A DNA stretch of 64,000 nucleotides, from contig OZ038453.1 in NCBI GenBank assembly GCA_964036195.1, positions 21,166,352-21,230,351 on the forward strand, in the 5' to 3' direction. Both the position numbers and the translations under genes were made by a program. Numbering within the stretch: the stretch's first letter is position 1; every line of letters begins with the position of its first letter. The DNA is from Sphaerolaimus hirsutus (Eukaryota; Nematoda; Chromadorea; Monhysterida; Sphaerolaimidae). Of the stretch, positions 12,110 through 24,044 are shown piece by piece. The notes under the pieces are model-generated. The model had not been told where the DNA came from. It made no database searches and saw nothing but the letters and a program-made list of their open reading frames with translations.

Positions 12110-15100
12110 TCAATTGACCTGCATCAACCCCTGCATCTGCGAGTGTCCAACATGTTGTTGTACACTCTGCAGCATGGCATTGGCCTCGGCCACGCCGGCG
12201 CTCACATGGGAATCGTCCACGTTCAGGTGCATTTGGCCCGGGTCCAAAGAATTGGATTGGTGGCCCATCGATGTTGATGGGGTGTGGTGATTGTGTTGGA
12301 TCGAGCCCATGAGGGTTTCTGGGGCCACGTGGTCCGGTTCGGTTAGCTGGGGGGGGATTGTGGAAGGTTGAGTGAATGAGGGGGTATTGAGATGGATTTT
12401 TGACGACTTTGAAAAAATCCTATGTTTATTTTTTTAATAGATTTTTCAAATCAATGCGTTTGAATTTTTTTCAGCACTAATGATAAGAATCTAATTACGT
12501 ATCATACCAGTAGGGATGGAAAAAACGTTTGTTAAAGACCCCATCTAAAAACGACGTTTTTAAACACTTGAAAAATCCCTGCTACAAAGTTAAAAATACG
12601 TTGCGCGCGAGCGACGTTGCGAAAAAGGGCACCAGGGAAGTTGAAACCAGGCCAATTCCAGCTTTTGATCACGCGTTTGATTCATCACGCTCAAAAACAC
12701 AAAAAAATTCCTTAAAAAAAAGTTTAAAAAAAGTTCCAACTTACTATCAAGTGTCCATTGGCAACGAGTGCGGCCACTTGTTTGTGGTAACGCTCGTGCT
12801 GGCCGAAATCCTCCGGATTTTTAAATTGCCGCATGCAGACCTGCGTAAATTTGAGCGGTGTTTTATTGTTCTGACTTGAAAATGGAATTTGAAAATGAAA
12901 ACCGCACAGCGAATAAGTTAAAATGAATATCCATTGGCTAGTTTTGTAACCAGTAAAATTTAATGTAAAATTCCCGGTAAAATTTTATATTGACTGGTCA
13001 CTTTATTTATTCACAGCTCATTTATATTAGCTAATATTTCAGACATTCAACACATTACATGACGTTTTGCGAGATGCCACACACACAAATTAATTCATAA
13101 CACGATCATTAACATCCACAGAGCTCATTTCGCACATGCAAAAAGCTCCCACAAACTCAAAAGCCGGTAAAAATAACAAAACACCGCAAAAAAACATCAC
13201 AAACCTCACAAAACAAATCCCTCTGATCCCCCTGACTATCATGAGCGATAGCCAAATGTTCGATCGCCTCCACCCGACTCATAAACATGGCCTTACAATC
13301 GGGGCAGGCGTATTGTTCAAACGGTAAAGCCCGCAAAACATCCATACATTCCGATAGGGTGTACTGGGATTCCGCTGCGGATTGAATTAGTGCGCACGTG
13401 TGTTGCAGCTGAAAAATTGGGGGGGGGGGGTATTTGAGGGGTGGTGTTTTATTTGAGAGAAACTGGGATTACTTTTTGAAGATAAAACGTGTTAGTTGTT
13501 TAAAAACCGTTATTACAAAAATATTCGTTCCCATATATAGGGTTCAAACGGGATTGACTTTTCGGGATCGGGATCGGGATTCACGTTTTGAGATTTCGGG
13601 ATCGGGATCGGGATTGGGGTTTCGGGATTGGGATCGGGATTGGTTTTTTGAGATTTCGGGATCGGGATTGGCCGGAATTGGGGTCACGGGATCGGGATCG
13701 GGATTGGCATTTTTCCGGGATCGGGATTGGGTTCTAGGGATAGAGATTTTGGCCATTTTTCTGGCATTCACATTTGTTCAAAAAGGTCTCAAAACACTGT
13801 TGGATGCCAGAAAAGTGGCATAAAATTGACACTGGGGCTTTGCATCCACTTTTTTGCATGCAAAAATGTCATTATTTCACTTTTTATAATTTCCACTAAT
13901 GGGATTTGAAAGTTTTCGGGATCGGGATCGGGATTGGTCGTTTTGAGATTTCGGGATCGGGATCGGGATTGGGGTTTCGGGATCGGGATCGGGACTGCTA
14001 AATCCCGGAATTTCACGGGATCCGGGATCGGGATCGGGATCCCGTTTGAACCCTACCCATATATGGTTATGAGTCAGCTTATTTTGGCAGAAAATTTTCA
14101 TTAAAAAAAACAGTTTTGATGTTTGCGTTTTTTAGAAATTTTTTAACCGTTGTTAAATTTTTTTATAAAAACACTGGTCAAAGCCTAGCGCCAATACTAT
14201 CAAACAATCAACAACCCCCCCCCCCCAACCAACCTTATCATTAACACCATGGCACTTCATCAAATCGTTATTTCTAATTTTCTTGACCCACTCCGCACTG
14301 CTATTACCCAGGCCCATGCGCCTATTTCTAGAACGGGAACTGGGCAGTGCCTTTGTACTTGAACTTTGGCCCTGGCCTTTTATAAGGGGGGTGTTGTCGT
14401 TGACCACTGCGTCTGTGGATGAACGTCTGAAGGGTTTGGGGGGGGGGGTATTTGGATTTTGATATTGTGCCTAGGGTTGGAAAAAAACGTTTTTTTAACT
14501 CGATGTTTTTTTATTAAAAAAAACGTTTTTTTTAAAAAGCTCCCAGATATGACCTAGTGTCAACATATATAGGTATATAAGACACTGGCAATACTCTGTG
14601 ATGTTAAATATGACCATATAATGGCTGTGGAGCCATGGGATAGCATTATAAGTGGTGATTTATGTCAAAAATATCCATTTTTCGTCGACATATCGTTCGT
14701 ATATCGCCTTATAGTCGAATGTTCGTGACTTCAGGTAAAGTTTGGCACGGAATGGTGATCAAACAAGGTTATAAAAGGAGGTTGTTACTTTGGGAGTGAA
14801 GTTACACACTGTGGAGGTACATGGAAGCACATTCCCTCAATATTATATATTACAGCAACATATGTCGGCTTATTCACCCATGGTAGCACATAGAAATGGA
14901 TGTTTTGATACTAAAAATGCAACAAAACCAATGAAAACAACCACCAATGTCAATTTGTGTGTGAAATTGCGCGCTTGCGCGCAAAAATTTTGCAAAATAC
15001 CTAGTGCTTAGTACTAAAAATTTCGGCCGATGATTTTTTTTAAAAAAAACATTTCGGACGTCATGTTGTTGTTTTTTAAAAAACGTTTTTTTTTTTTTTT

Positions 15101-18100
15101 AAACATCGGCCAACCCTAATTGTGCCTGCGCACACCTAGTTTTCACACGAAATTTGGAAAACTCACAAATCAGCTTAGAACACATTTGAGTTTTCTACAA
15201 TGAGGTGGCCGTCAACTACAGTTGACGGAGATTAAAAATGACTCATTGTGGAAAACTCAAACACGTTCAAAGCTCATCTATGAGTTTTCGAATTTCGTAT
15301 GAAAACTAGTGTGCGCAGGGCCATTGTAACGCCGATGTCCCCATTAGGGTTGGAAAAAAAAACGTTTTTTTTAACTCGATGTTTTTTTTAAAAGCTCCCA
15401 GATATGACCTAGTGTCAACATATATAGGTATATCAGACACTGGCAATACTCTGTGATGTTAAATATGACCATATAATGGCTGTGGAGCCATGGGATAGCA
15501 TTATAAGTGGTGATTTGTGTCAAAAATATCCATTTTTCGTCGACATATCGTTCGTATATCGCCTTATAGTCGAATGTTCGTGACTTCAGGTAAAGTTTGG
15601 CACGGAATGGTGATCAAACAAGGTTATAAAAGGAGGTTGTTACTTTGGGAGTGAAGTTACACACTGTGGAGGTACATGGAAGCACATTACCTCAATATTA
15701 TATATTACAGCAACATATGTCGGCTTATTCACCCATGGTAGCACATAGAAATGGATGTTTTGATACTAAAAATGCAACAAAACCAATGAAAACAACCACC
15801 AATGTCAATTTGTGTGTGAAATTGCGCGCTTGCGCGCAAAAATTTTGCAAAATACCTAGTGCTTAGTACTAAAAATTTTGGCCGATGTTTTTTTTTTTTA
15901 AACATTTCGGACGTCATGTTTAAAAAAAAAAAAAAACGTTTAAAAAAAAACATCGGCCAACCCTAGTCCCCATCTACTTTGGCCCCTGGATCAATTTTAC
16001 GTTTCAGTTTGCAGTTCAGTTGAATTGCAGGGGGGATTTGTTAAAGAATTATGTCTGCTAACTACTGTATTTCTTCGAAACACCGCCCTCCCCCTACTTA
16101 ACACCCACCCCCTTGAAATACCCCCAGATCATTTGGAGCTGAGGAAAAATAAACCCCCCTCGAAATACCCCCCCCCCCCCCGACTAGAATAAGGTTCATC
16201 ATGTATGCAATGTACATGATGAATTAATTACTGCCAATATGCATCAAAGCTACACATGAAATCAAACCTGACAAAAGGCCGCCATATTTGATCGAGCTCT
16301 TCCTTGCTGCTCACATGCTGCCTGAGGTGCTTTTTCAAATTTCCCTGCAAGTAAAAAAGAGAAATTGCAATTGAGTTCTCTTCGAAGGCATGGATCATAG
16401 AAAACGAGGGAAAAAAAATAATGACAAAAACGTCTGATAATGGCAGAAATACTTTTGATAAATTTAAAAATGTATTAAATGTTATAAATAAATTTAAAAT
16501 AAATATTTTTTAAATTGGCTGTTAATCAATCAATGTCTTATTAATAATTATTAATCATTGTCTTATAATGATCCCACTGAAACTTTCGGATTTATTGAAA
16601 CTGTACCCATCATGACAGAATCGCTCAATCGCTCAGCAATGTGGGTAATTTAGTGGTGTGCTAAAAAAATTATCTTAATATATCATATATCTGACCGGCC
16701 TCTGGGATAGATATAGCTGACCAACTCGAAGAGGGGGGTAAACCACCCCCCCCCCCCCCATTGGAGACCACTACCAACAATACACCCCCAACAGAGCTAC
16801 CCCCCAACCTTTAATCTGCACGCCTTGCCACAAAACGGACACTGATGCGACACATTTCCAGCCGCGTGAAGCGATTTGTGCTCGAATAAATTCGACTTGA
16901 ATCGAAAAGCCTTGCCGCATACGTCGCAAGCGAATGGTTTTTCATCGGTGTGAATTACTGCGTGCTGTTGGAGGCCTGGAAGCGAAATTGGGAATTTTTG
17001 GGCATTTTACTAGTGATAAGGGATTTGATGGTGACTGGCCCACACAAACTAGTTGACATCGCAATTTCGTGTCAACTGAATGTCAACTATGTAACAACAA
17101 AAGTTTTTCGAGCATCACGCTTAACAGAAACAATTAAAATTGAGTCACGAATGTAACGTTAGCTTTGTTCTATCACATAGGACAGTCGAAATCACTTGCC
17201 GGTAATTAACAAAAATTTAGTTGAATTTAGTTTACACGAATTTTGGTGTTAATTAGTGTGTGTGTGTGTGTGTGTGGGTCCTTTATGGTGAATGTATAAG
17301 ATATAGATATTGTAACAAAATAAATGCTTAGTGCAGGTATATTTGGTATTCAGAAAATAAATTCGAGCTTACGCATTTTTTACGGACACAGGAACGCAAT
17401 TATTAGAATGAACAATCCATGACATGGTTTTGGCAAACTTCCAACAGTGAATTTAGTCAAGAGTAGAATTTGGGAAAAATCAACCTAAAGTCATTCAACT
17501 TAGAACTTATAAACCGTGAAATCATTAGGACTGTGTAAAAACTGTGATTTCAAGTGTACAAAATATAAAAATACTAAATTGTTAAAAATTACCTTTTGGC
17601 GTGGCGAAAACCTTGAAGCAAACATCACATTGTGTCTTTGATGTGGGCACAAATGCGGATAAACCTTGTACCTGCGATGAAAGTAGATGTTTATCTATTA
17701 TTTTTTCGTGTGATATAATCAATTTTTGGAAAATGAGAAAAAATAATTCATGTTTTTTTCTTGATTGACGAAATTGATTTTGATTTTTTTATGTTGGAGA
17801 AACACTTGTGGAGAAAAAATTGATGAAATAGACGAAAATTCCTACCGGTTATGATGAATGAACCTTTTTCAATACATTATGACCGACCAGACAAAAATTC
17901 TCACGAAACTTCTTAAATTTAAATTAAATTTCGGTGACCACAAATAGGGTTCAAACGGGATCCCGATCCCGATCCCGGATCCCGTGAAATTCCGGGATTT
18001 ACCAGTCCCGATCCCGATCCCGATCCCGAAACCCCAATCCCGATCCCGATCCCGATCCCGAAATCTCAAAAATACCAATCCCGATCCCGATCCCGATCCC

Positions 18101-18866
18101 GAAAGTTTTCAAATCCCGATCCCGATCCCGAGAAACTCCCAAGTCCGGGATCCCGATCCCGGAAAAATTAGTGGAAATTATAAAAAGTGAAATAATGACG
18201 CTTTTGCATGCAAAAAAGTGGATGCAAACCCCCAGCGTCAATTTTATGCCACTTTTCTGGCATCCAACAGTGTTTTGAGACCTTTATGATCAACTGTGAA
18301 TGCCAGAAAAATGGCCAAAATATCTATCCCTAGAACCCAATCCCGATCCCGGAAAAATGCCTATCCCAATCCCGATCCCGATCCCGTGACCCCAATCCCG
18401 GCCAATCCCGATCCCGATCCCGATCCCGAAATCTCAAAAAACCAATCCCGATCCCGATCCCGATCCCGAAACCCCAATCCCGATCCCGATCCCGATCCCG
18501 AAATCTCAAAAAGTGAATCCCGATCCCGATCCCGATCCCGAAAAGTCAATCCCGTTTGAACCCTAACCACAAATGACCAAGACAATTTCGACCATAATCC
18601 AAAACGATCAAAAACGCTCAAAAACAGAAACATCGATCAAACTTGAAGCGAAAACTCCATCCAAATCGAAAAACAATCAAAAATCGCCACTATTTATCCA
18701 CAAAAACGATCAAAAGTCCTCAAAACACCAATCACTACCATTTTCAAGTCAAAATTACAGTAAAAAATACGGTATTCTACCGTGCGACAAAATCATTTCT
18801 AACCTGCCCTTCGGTTTCAAACTGGGTCCTATGTAGGTCCTCGTCCAAAATCGAAGATTCCGCCAT
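12110..18866 (-). CDS. C2H2 zinc-finger protein, five fingers
   Basis: Eight phase-compatible exons (complement): 18804-18866, 17593-17671, 16809-16975, 16268-16344, 14234-14426, 13205-13408, 12745-12840, 12110-12346, giving about 371 residues. The start is MAESSILDEDLHRTQ; the stop is at 12110-12112. Finger 1 has C36, C39, H52, H56 and is split between exons 2 and 3. Finger 2 follows a TDEKPF linker. Finger 3 is CPFCGKACRLK joined to GNLKKHLRQH across an intron. A basic Ser-rich spacer and a helical segment lead to finger 4 (CPDC, HLAIAH) and finger 5 (FCEVC joined to a QHERYH end). Each intron-split finger is rebuilt with correct C-x2-C-x12-H-x3/4-H spacing, which supports the model. The tail is rich in Gln, His and Met. 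Probably a nuclear DNA-binding regulator; no orthologue recognised. Introns hold two near-identical hAT MITEs and two hexamer-array MITEs. Confidence 0.82.
13538..14055. mobile_element. hAT-type MITE with ATCCCG hexamer arrays
   Basis: TAGGGTTCAAACGGGATTGA to CCCGTTTGAACCCTA with exact TSD CCCATATA (13530-13537, 14056-14063). Both arms carry CGGGAT arrays. The core is closely similar to copies at 5819 and 17945. In a zinc-finger gene intron. Confidence 0.92.
14472..15118. mobile_element. hAT-type MITE, TAGGGTTGG family, copy 1
   Basis: TAGGGTTGGAAAAAAACG to GGCCAACCCTA with exact TSD ATTGTGCC (14464-14471, 15119-15126). Poly-A/T-rich arms with AAAACGTTTT. The core is almost identical to the neighbour at 15345-15965. 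Confidence 0.92.
15127..15320. mobile_element. Hairpin MITE with CTAGTTTTCAC ends
   Basis: Inverted repeat: TGCGCACACCTAGTTTTCA at the left and GAAAACTAGTGTGCGCA at the right, with internal AAACTCA complementarity. It lies between the two hAT copies. Confidence 0.75.
15345..15965. mobile_element. hAT-type MITE, TAGGGTTGG family, copy 2
   Basis: Exact TSD GTCCCCAT (15337-15344, 15966-15973), different from copy 1, so an independent insertion rather than a local duplication. Over the core only a few bases differ from copy 1. Confidence 0.92.
17037..17283. mobile_element. CACACACTAGTTGAC-family MITE with TG microsatellite
   Basis: CACACAAACTAGTTGACATCG at the left; the right end has AATTAGTGTGTG expanded into about nine TG units (17257-17276). 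Internal TATCACATAGGA signature. Confidence 0.75.
17945..18565. mobile_element. hAT-type MITE with the longest ATCCCG arrays
   Basis: Exact TSD ACCACAAA (17937-17944, 18566-18573). Termini TAGGGTTCAAACGGGATCCC and CCCGTTTGAACCCTA. ATCCCG occurs in blocks of three to four separated by AAATCTCAAAAA spacers. In zinc-finger intron 1. Confidence 0.93.
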
Positions 18867-20066
18867 TTTTGGAACTTTTTTCGGGCGGAAAAGTGCGAAA
18901 AACGCAACTTTTCGACAGTTTTGGTGGGTGCCAAAATATGGTAGCCCCGGATGGCGGCCGATCGTAAGATTTTATTCGATAAATGATGGTGTCTGGTGCG
19001 GCGGGATTTCTTCACGAGTGGTCACATTTTTTTGACACATCAGGGCTTTCGAAAAATGGCCCGGAAATGGAATTTTTTGTGTTGCTGTTTCATCAAAAAT
19101 TCATATGTAGTGTAATTAAAATTTTTGGTAAATGTGAGATATGAATCTGCGCACAGTACTAAATGTGTGTTGTTATTATCAGCTAGTGAAGCAGAAATTT
19201 CATTCAAACAGATAACAAAAGTTTTGGCACCATTCCAAATATTTTGCTTTATACCATTTCAATCTGCACCACGACATTTCAATGTCAAAAAACTTCAGTG
19301 ATAATTTAAAAATCAAATCTGCACCGATGAATTGATTTTAATACATTTTTATCGACTGGACCGAAAATCGTGCACCTTATCTCTAAATTCTGGCCAATAA
19401 AAAGTGACCTTTTGACATTTTCTCACAAAACTAAATGTTTCAGAGGTTCAGTCGAAAGAAAATATTTCTTTTCTGGTTTGGCACAACGCCAAACAGTATC
19501 ATAGATGCTTTTAAATCGAAAATCAAGTTAACTTTGATAAGAAAACTGCTTTCGGAACTAATCATATTTTATTATTTTCTCATTTGATAATTTCTTCCCC
19601 GAATGTTCGTGTATTTATCTACCAAAGAAAGTCTACAATGCGGACGCGTGAAGACAAAAAGTACGAATGTTTCTTCACATTGTCTCGTTTTAATAATTTT
19701 TCTTGTCTCGCCTTTCAGCACTCATATAAACAACTTTTTACCATCTGTCGCTTTTTCCTGCAATTAGCTAGCAAATTGTTTCCCTTTGCCCGATTCTCTC
19801 TTTCGTAACTTTATAAAGTTGCAAATTTGCATATAAAGTGTTTTCCAAACGAAATAAATGAAACTTTTCTGCAGACCTCCTTACCAATGGAGGGCCCATT
19901 TGGATGAGACAAAATTCTGAAATTGTTCAAAATTTACGCTGATAAACTTATTTTTCTAACTAATCACCCCAATGCCATTGTTACCGTTTGGCTACTAATT
20001 TTTTAACCACTGATTATCACCAATTTTTAATCCACTTTTGACTGCCTTACAAATTTGTGACTCGCC
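18867..20066. promoter_or_regulatory. Divergent intergenic promoter interval (zinc finger / Rap2)
   Basis: The ATG of the minus-strand zinc-finger gene (18866) and the ATG of plus-strand Rap2 (20067) face away from each other across 1.2 kb. The interval is AT-rich and is one of the few non-coding stretches with no recognisable MITE. It should hold both promoters and 5' leaders, but no core element was identified with certainty. Confidence 0.5.
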
Positions 20067-23000
20067 ATGCGCGAGTTCAAGGTATGTTGGGATGAAAAAG
20101 TAAATGTTTTGGGTATTTTTACACAAAAAGTTACTTTATGATTTTGCTGTAGCAAAATGTGAAAGTGAACGTAAGCATGTTGATGGAATCTTTGCTGTGA
20201 ACTGAACGAGTTTTTTAAAATGTGTGACTTCTATCTGAGAGGCTCTAAATATGTAAAACGTTCGTTTACAAACTTTGCAACCGAATTCAATACAATGTGG
20301 TCTGTTGGATGTTGTGTGAAAGTCAAGTAAACGCAGTGTTTCCCCTCGAATTTACCCCCTCTAAACACCCCCAGGTCTGAGTGAGCGGAGAAAATAATAC
20401 CCCCCTCAAAATGCCCCATCTGAATTGAGTGTAAACAGCATCTAGATTGTAAAAACTGCAGCTTAGATCTGTAGATGTTTACACATCTTTGTTATTGTTT
20501 TATTTTTCTGCGTCTCATGTGTAAATCCATAGAAATTTCTGGCGAAAAAATACCCCCCTTGATTAAGCCCCGTTGAATTAACGCCCCTCAAAATTTGCTG
20601 GCGAAATAATAAACCCCCCGTGGCGGTATTTCGAGGCAATACAGTATATAGATCTTCCGTTTAACGATTAATATGCGATAGTCGAAGCCTTGTCGGCATT
20701 GTCTTATTTTCTGAAGTTTGACAACAACAAAATTGAGTAAATTCACAAGAGAAAAATTAGAAGTTTACTTTTAACTGTTTACTTTTCACTACAAAGTTGT
20801 TCTTTTACTTCTGCACTTTGCCGAATTGGCACGGTGTTCACAAATTTTCTGGGGGGTTTTTCTCGCTATTTTTATCAAAAATTACCCCCCCCCCAAGGTG
20901 GTCGTATTGGGCAGCGGGGGTGTCGGCAAATCTGCATTAACAGTGCAATTTGTCAGCAACAAATTTATCGAGAAATACGACCCCACGATCGAGGATTTTT
21001 ATCGGAAAGAGATCGAAATCGATGGCCAGCCGTGTGTTCTTGAAATTTTGGATACTGCAGGTTATTTTAAATATAGTCATTTCGTGGTATTTCTTTGTAT
21101 TTAAGAAATAAATGTCTCGCGGCGCTGAAATGGAAATTGTGTGTAGGGCCATAGTAGGGTTCAAAGGGCCCATTTTTACAGTCCTGGGAATGGTGCCAAT
21201 GGGCCCACACACACTAGTTGACATCGACACCAAATGTTAACTGGTGCCGATCCCGATTCAAAGCTGGCTGACGAGCCGAAGAACGCCATTCAAATGCAAT
21301 CTTTGAATTAGGAACGGAACCAGCGCGTTCTCAATGCGCGTGTGTAGGGCCAATGTCACAGTTATTTTCTTGTTTGAATTTTACTCATCAGACCTGACGC
21401 CCCTCTAAGTGTTATCAACTATGTACTGCGCCTAGATATCCTATTTAGCCATAAAGATGTCCGAAATATGCTGAACTTATGTCCGTGGTATTTCTGGTGT
21501 GAAATCTCTGCCCACGCTACTCTATGCTAGTATTTCGTACACGGAATTTTGTATTTAAACTGGTTTTTGACAGCCAAGGACGTATCCAGGGGGGGGGGCG
21601 GGGGGGCTGCCCCCCCCCTTCCCGCGGTGAGACCCGAAAAGAACCGGAAAATGCATATTTTCCTATATATTTTCCGATGTTTCTTAAAAATTTTGAGCGC
21701 AAGCGCGCAATTTCTTCCCCATGCATTGTATTTTCAACGGATCGGCCCCTGCGAACCAATATCCTCGGAAATAAACACATTTTGCAGAAGCTGTTTAGTT
21801 CATTCCAAGCAGTGCAATGCATTGGCGAGGGTTTTATGATGTTTTTGATGTTTATTCGAACCTCACGTTGCACCTCAATTTCGCTGCATACAGGGACGTA
21901 GCCAGGATTTTCGAGCGGGGGGGGCGGATTGTATACGGAGCCCGGCGACATATACATATAAAGCGGCTCCTGGCGCTGGCGCCAACGCCAATAGCGCCAT
22001 GGCGTGGCGCCATGGTATGGCGTTAGCGCCAAAACGCTTTTCCGTCCCTATATAGGGAAAAAATTCAGGGGGGGGGGGGGCTAAGCCCCCCCCCCCGTTC
22101 GCAGGCCCTCGTAAACAAGCAGCCCCCCCGCTCAAAAATCCTGGATACGTCCCTGTTGACAGCCTAATTTTATAAAAAATGAGAACTTTGTTGTATTTTT
22201 TCTTAAATAATCTATTTCCGAATGAACCCACTTTCAACCCTTTTCAGGTACCGAACAATTTGCTTCCATGCGCGATTTATACATCAAAAATGGTCAAGGT
22301 TTTATCGTGGTCTACTCAATTACAAGCCATCAGACATTTCACGATATAAAATCTTTGAGAGATCAAATTGTAAGAGTGAAGGGTTCGGAACAAGTGCCCA
22401 TTTTATTAGTTGGAAATAAATATGATTTGAATCACCAGAGACAGGTCGGTTTTTTTTGTTGCACAAAAATTGTCGCGTAAAATTTTTTTTTACATTTAAG
22501 TGTTTAATTGAATTTCCCAATTTGTGGCGGCACCAAAATTGATGAATTTATCTGCAAAACACTGTTTTTCTCTAGTCTTCTTTCTGTCCTTTAGGTTAGG
22601 TAGGCACATGTGTAACGGCCCTGCACACCCTAGTTGACAATGATGCCAAATGTCAACTGGTTCCGATCCCAATTCAAAGCTTGCTGACGAGCCCACGAAC
22701 GACGTTCAAATGCAAAAGTGTTGAATCATGCTGCAAATGGAGTTGTAGTTTTGAAGAAAATATTCTGCCAAAAAAAATGTAAATACAGTGTGCAAAGCCA
22801 GCATGCAGCAAGTGTATGCAATAGTGCGTAGTGTCACCGTTGGCAAGCTTAGAATTGGGATGGGAACCAGTTGACATTTGGTATCGTTGTCAACTAGCTA
22901 ACTTGCTAACTCAGTGTAAATCGATTAATGCAAGCAAACTATAAACTATAAACAACGAATTATACAACTATAAACATTATTGTGAGTAGAGCATTCAAAG

Positions 23001-23243
23001 CATTCTTCCCGATTCCTATTTTAATTCTCGTGATTAAAAAACCCCGTAACATTCCCCAAAATTTCCCAGGTATCCACTGAAGAAGGTTTAGCCCTGGCCG
23101 AATATTGGGGCTGCCCTTTTGCCGAGTGTTCCGCCAAAGTTTCGCAAAACGTAAATACGGTATTTGCGGAAATTGTCCGCGAAATGAATTATGTGCAAAA
23201 ACAGAAGGCGTCTAGGAGCGGCCGGTGTTGTGCCATTTTGTGA
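20067..23243 (+). CDS. Rap2: Rap2-type small GTPase
   Basis: Ras-superfamily switch acting at membranes on junctions, adhesion and MAP4K/TNIK-type effectors. Four exons: 20067-20081 (MREFK), 20898-21060, 22248-22444, 23070-23243; 182 residues, close to the usual 183. The P-loop is GSGGVGKS (residues 10-17). The effector loop YDPTIEDFY has Phe39, the hallmark separating Rap2 from Rap1 (Ser39). DTAGTEQ carries the Rap-specific Thr61 in place of the Ras Gln. NKYD (116-119) and a SAK box complete the nucleotide site. The C terminus is RCCAIL: a CAAX box ending in Leu (predicting geranylgeranylation) with an adjacent Cys suited to palmitoylation. The first intron separates MREFK from the P-loop exon and ends in an unusual poly-C then AAG acceptor. 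Introns 2 and 3 contain MITEs. The gene looks intact. Confidence 0.97.
20336..20647. mobile_element. TACCGTATTTC-family MITE
   Basis: CCCCTCGAATTTACCCCC at the left and GGTATTTCGAGGCAATAC at the right. In Rap2 intron 1. Confidence 0.65.
21202..21352. mobile_element. Hairpin MITE, GTTGACATCGACACC subfamily (eroded right arm)
   Basis: Left arm intact from GGCCCACACACACTAG. The right arm retains only parts near CGTGTGTAGGGCC. In Rap2 intron 2. Confidence 0.7.
21575..22155. mobile_element. Composite hAT-type MITE, CAGGGACGTAGCCAGG family
   Basis: Outer termini CAAGGACGTATCCAGG and CCTGGATACGTCCCTG with exact TSD TTGACAGC (21567-21574, 22156-22163). A second left terminus lies inside at 21892, so one copy sits in another. 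Inserted 92 bp before Rap2 exon 3. Confidence 0.85.
22619..22908. mobile_element. Hairpin MITE, GTTGACATCGACACC subfamily with insert
   Basis: Arms CTAGTTGACAATGATGCC and its complement near 22880-22900, separated by extra unique sequence (about 22700-22840). In Rap2 intron 3. Confidence 0.65.
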
Positions 23244-23311
23244 CCGGTGCGGAAATTTGGTAATTCTAAATAATTCAGTTTTGGCCTGATTTTATCGTTC
23301 AGCGGACTAAT

Positions 23312-23701
23312 ATGACGTTTATGCATAGCGATGATATGCCTTTTTATTGTGATATTTTGATTTGTTTGCGTTCGGACTTTAGAGAGAAAAAATCCTTAAA
23401 TGACACTTTCAATGAAAAATGTAACGAAAAAACGGCAAAATTTCCAAATATCGCAATAATTACCAGCGGTGAATTGTGTGTTTATGATACAATCGCGACT
23501 AGTGCCACCCTGGTGAATTCCCGGTGCTTATTTCAGCCATTTTCCTACCGATTTGCACATTTAAATAACGAGTGTTTCCGTCGGCAGATCATTTATTATC
23601 TTTCAATTGTTTTCGAGGATGAAAATTGTTTCGACCCAGATTTTCTACTTTTGAGTTTATGGTCAACCAGTCGGGTGAGCGGATCATTGGAAAGGAGATA
23701 A
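23312..23701 (+). other. Orphan ORF in the Rap2 3' region
   Basis: An uninterrupted 129-codon ATG frame begins 68 nt after the Rap2 stop, in another frame. It has no repeats, transmembrane segment or motif I recognise, and is Cys- and Phe-rich. Most likely chance coding potential in the Rap2 3' UTR. Confidence 0.15.
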
Positions 23702-23826
23702 ATGGGTTTTTTTGTGTGAGTTGGGGATTTTTTATTTTTTATTTTACATGAAACTGCATCTCGTTATTTGCAAAACTTTTCCATTCCTGTTATATATCTG
23801 CACGTATTTATGTACGTAGGAAGGGT

Positions 23827-24044
23827 CCACACACTGGTTGACATTAAAATTCGCGTCAACTGAATTTTGGTTTATTATGTGATTTCAACATTCCTATGTG
23901 ATACAGGATAGTATAGTTAATTTTATATGATCACACTTTCATCATCCTTTCTGTTAAGTGTGATGCTTTAAAACTATTTCGTATAATTTGTTGACATTCA
24001 GTTGACATTTATTTACGATGTCAACTAGTGTATGTGGGTCCAAA
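23827..24044. mobile_element. CACACACTAGTTGAC-family MITE (long form)
   Basis: CCACACACTGGTTGACATTA to TGTCAACTAGTGTATGTGGG. The interior has TATGTGATTTCAAC and TCTGTTAAGTGTGATGC. Confidence 0.75.

Noticed and set aside
17945-18633. Long frames of repeated SRSRDPNP- or GSGSGSGL-type residues (also at 4863, 6032, 13434)
   Set aside because: These are translations of ATCCCG hexamer arrays in hAT MITEs, not proteins.
23312-23701. 129-residue ORF after Rap2 as a gene
   Set aside because: No motif, no splice structure of its own, and it lies where the Rap2 3' UTR should be; kept only as a low-confidence entry.
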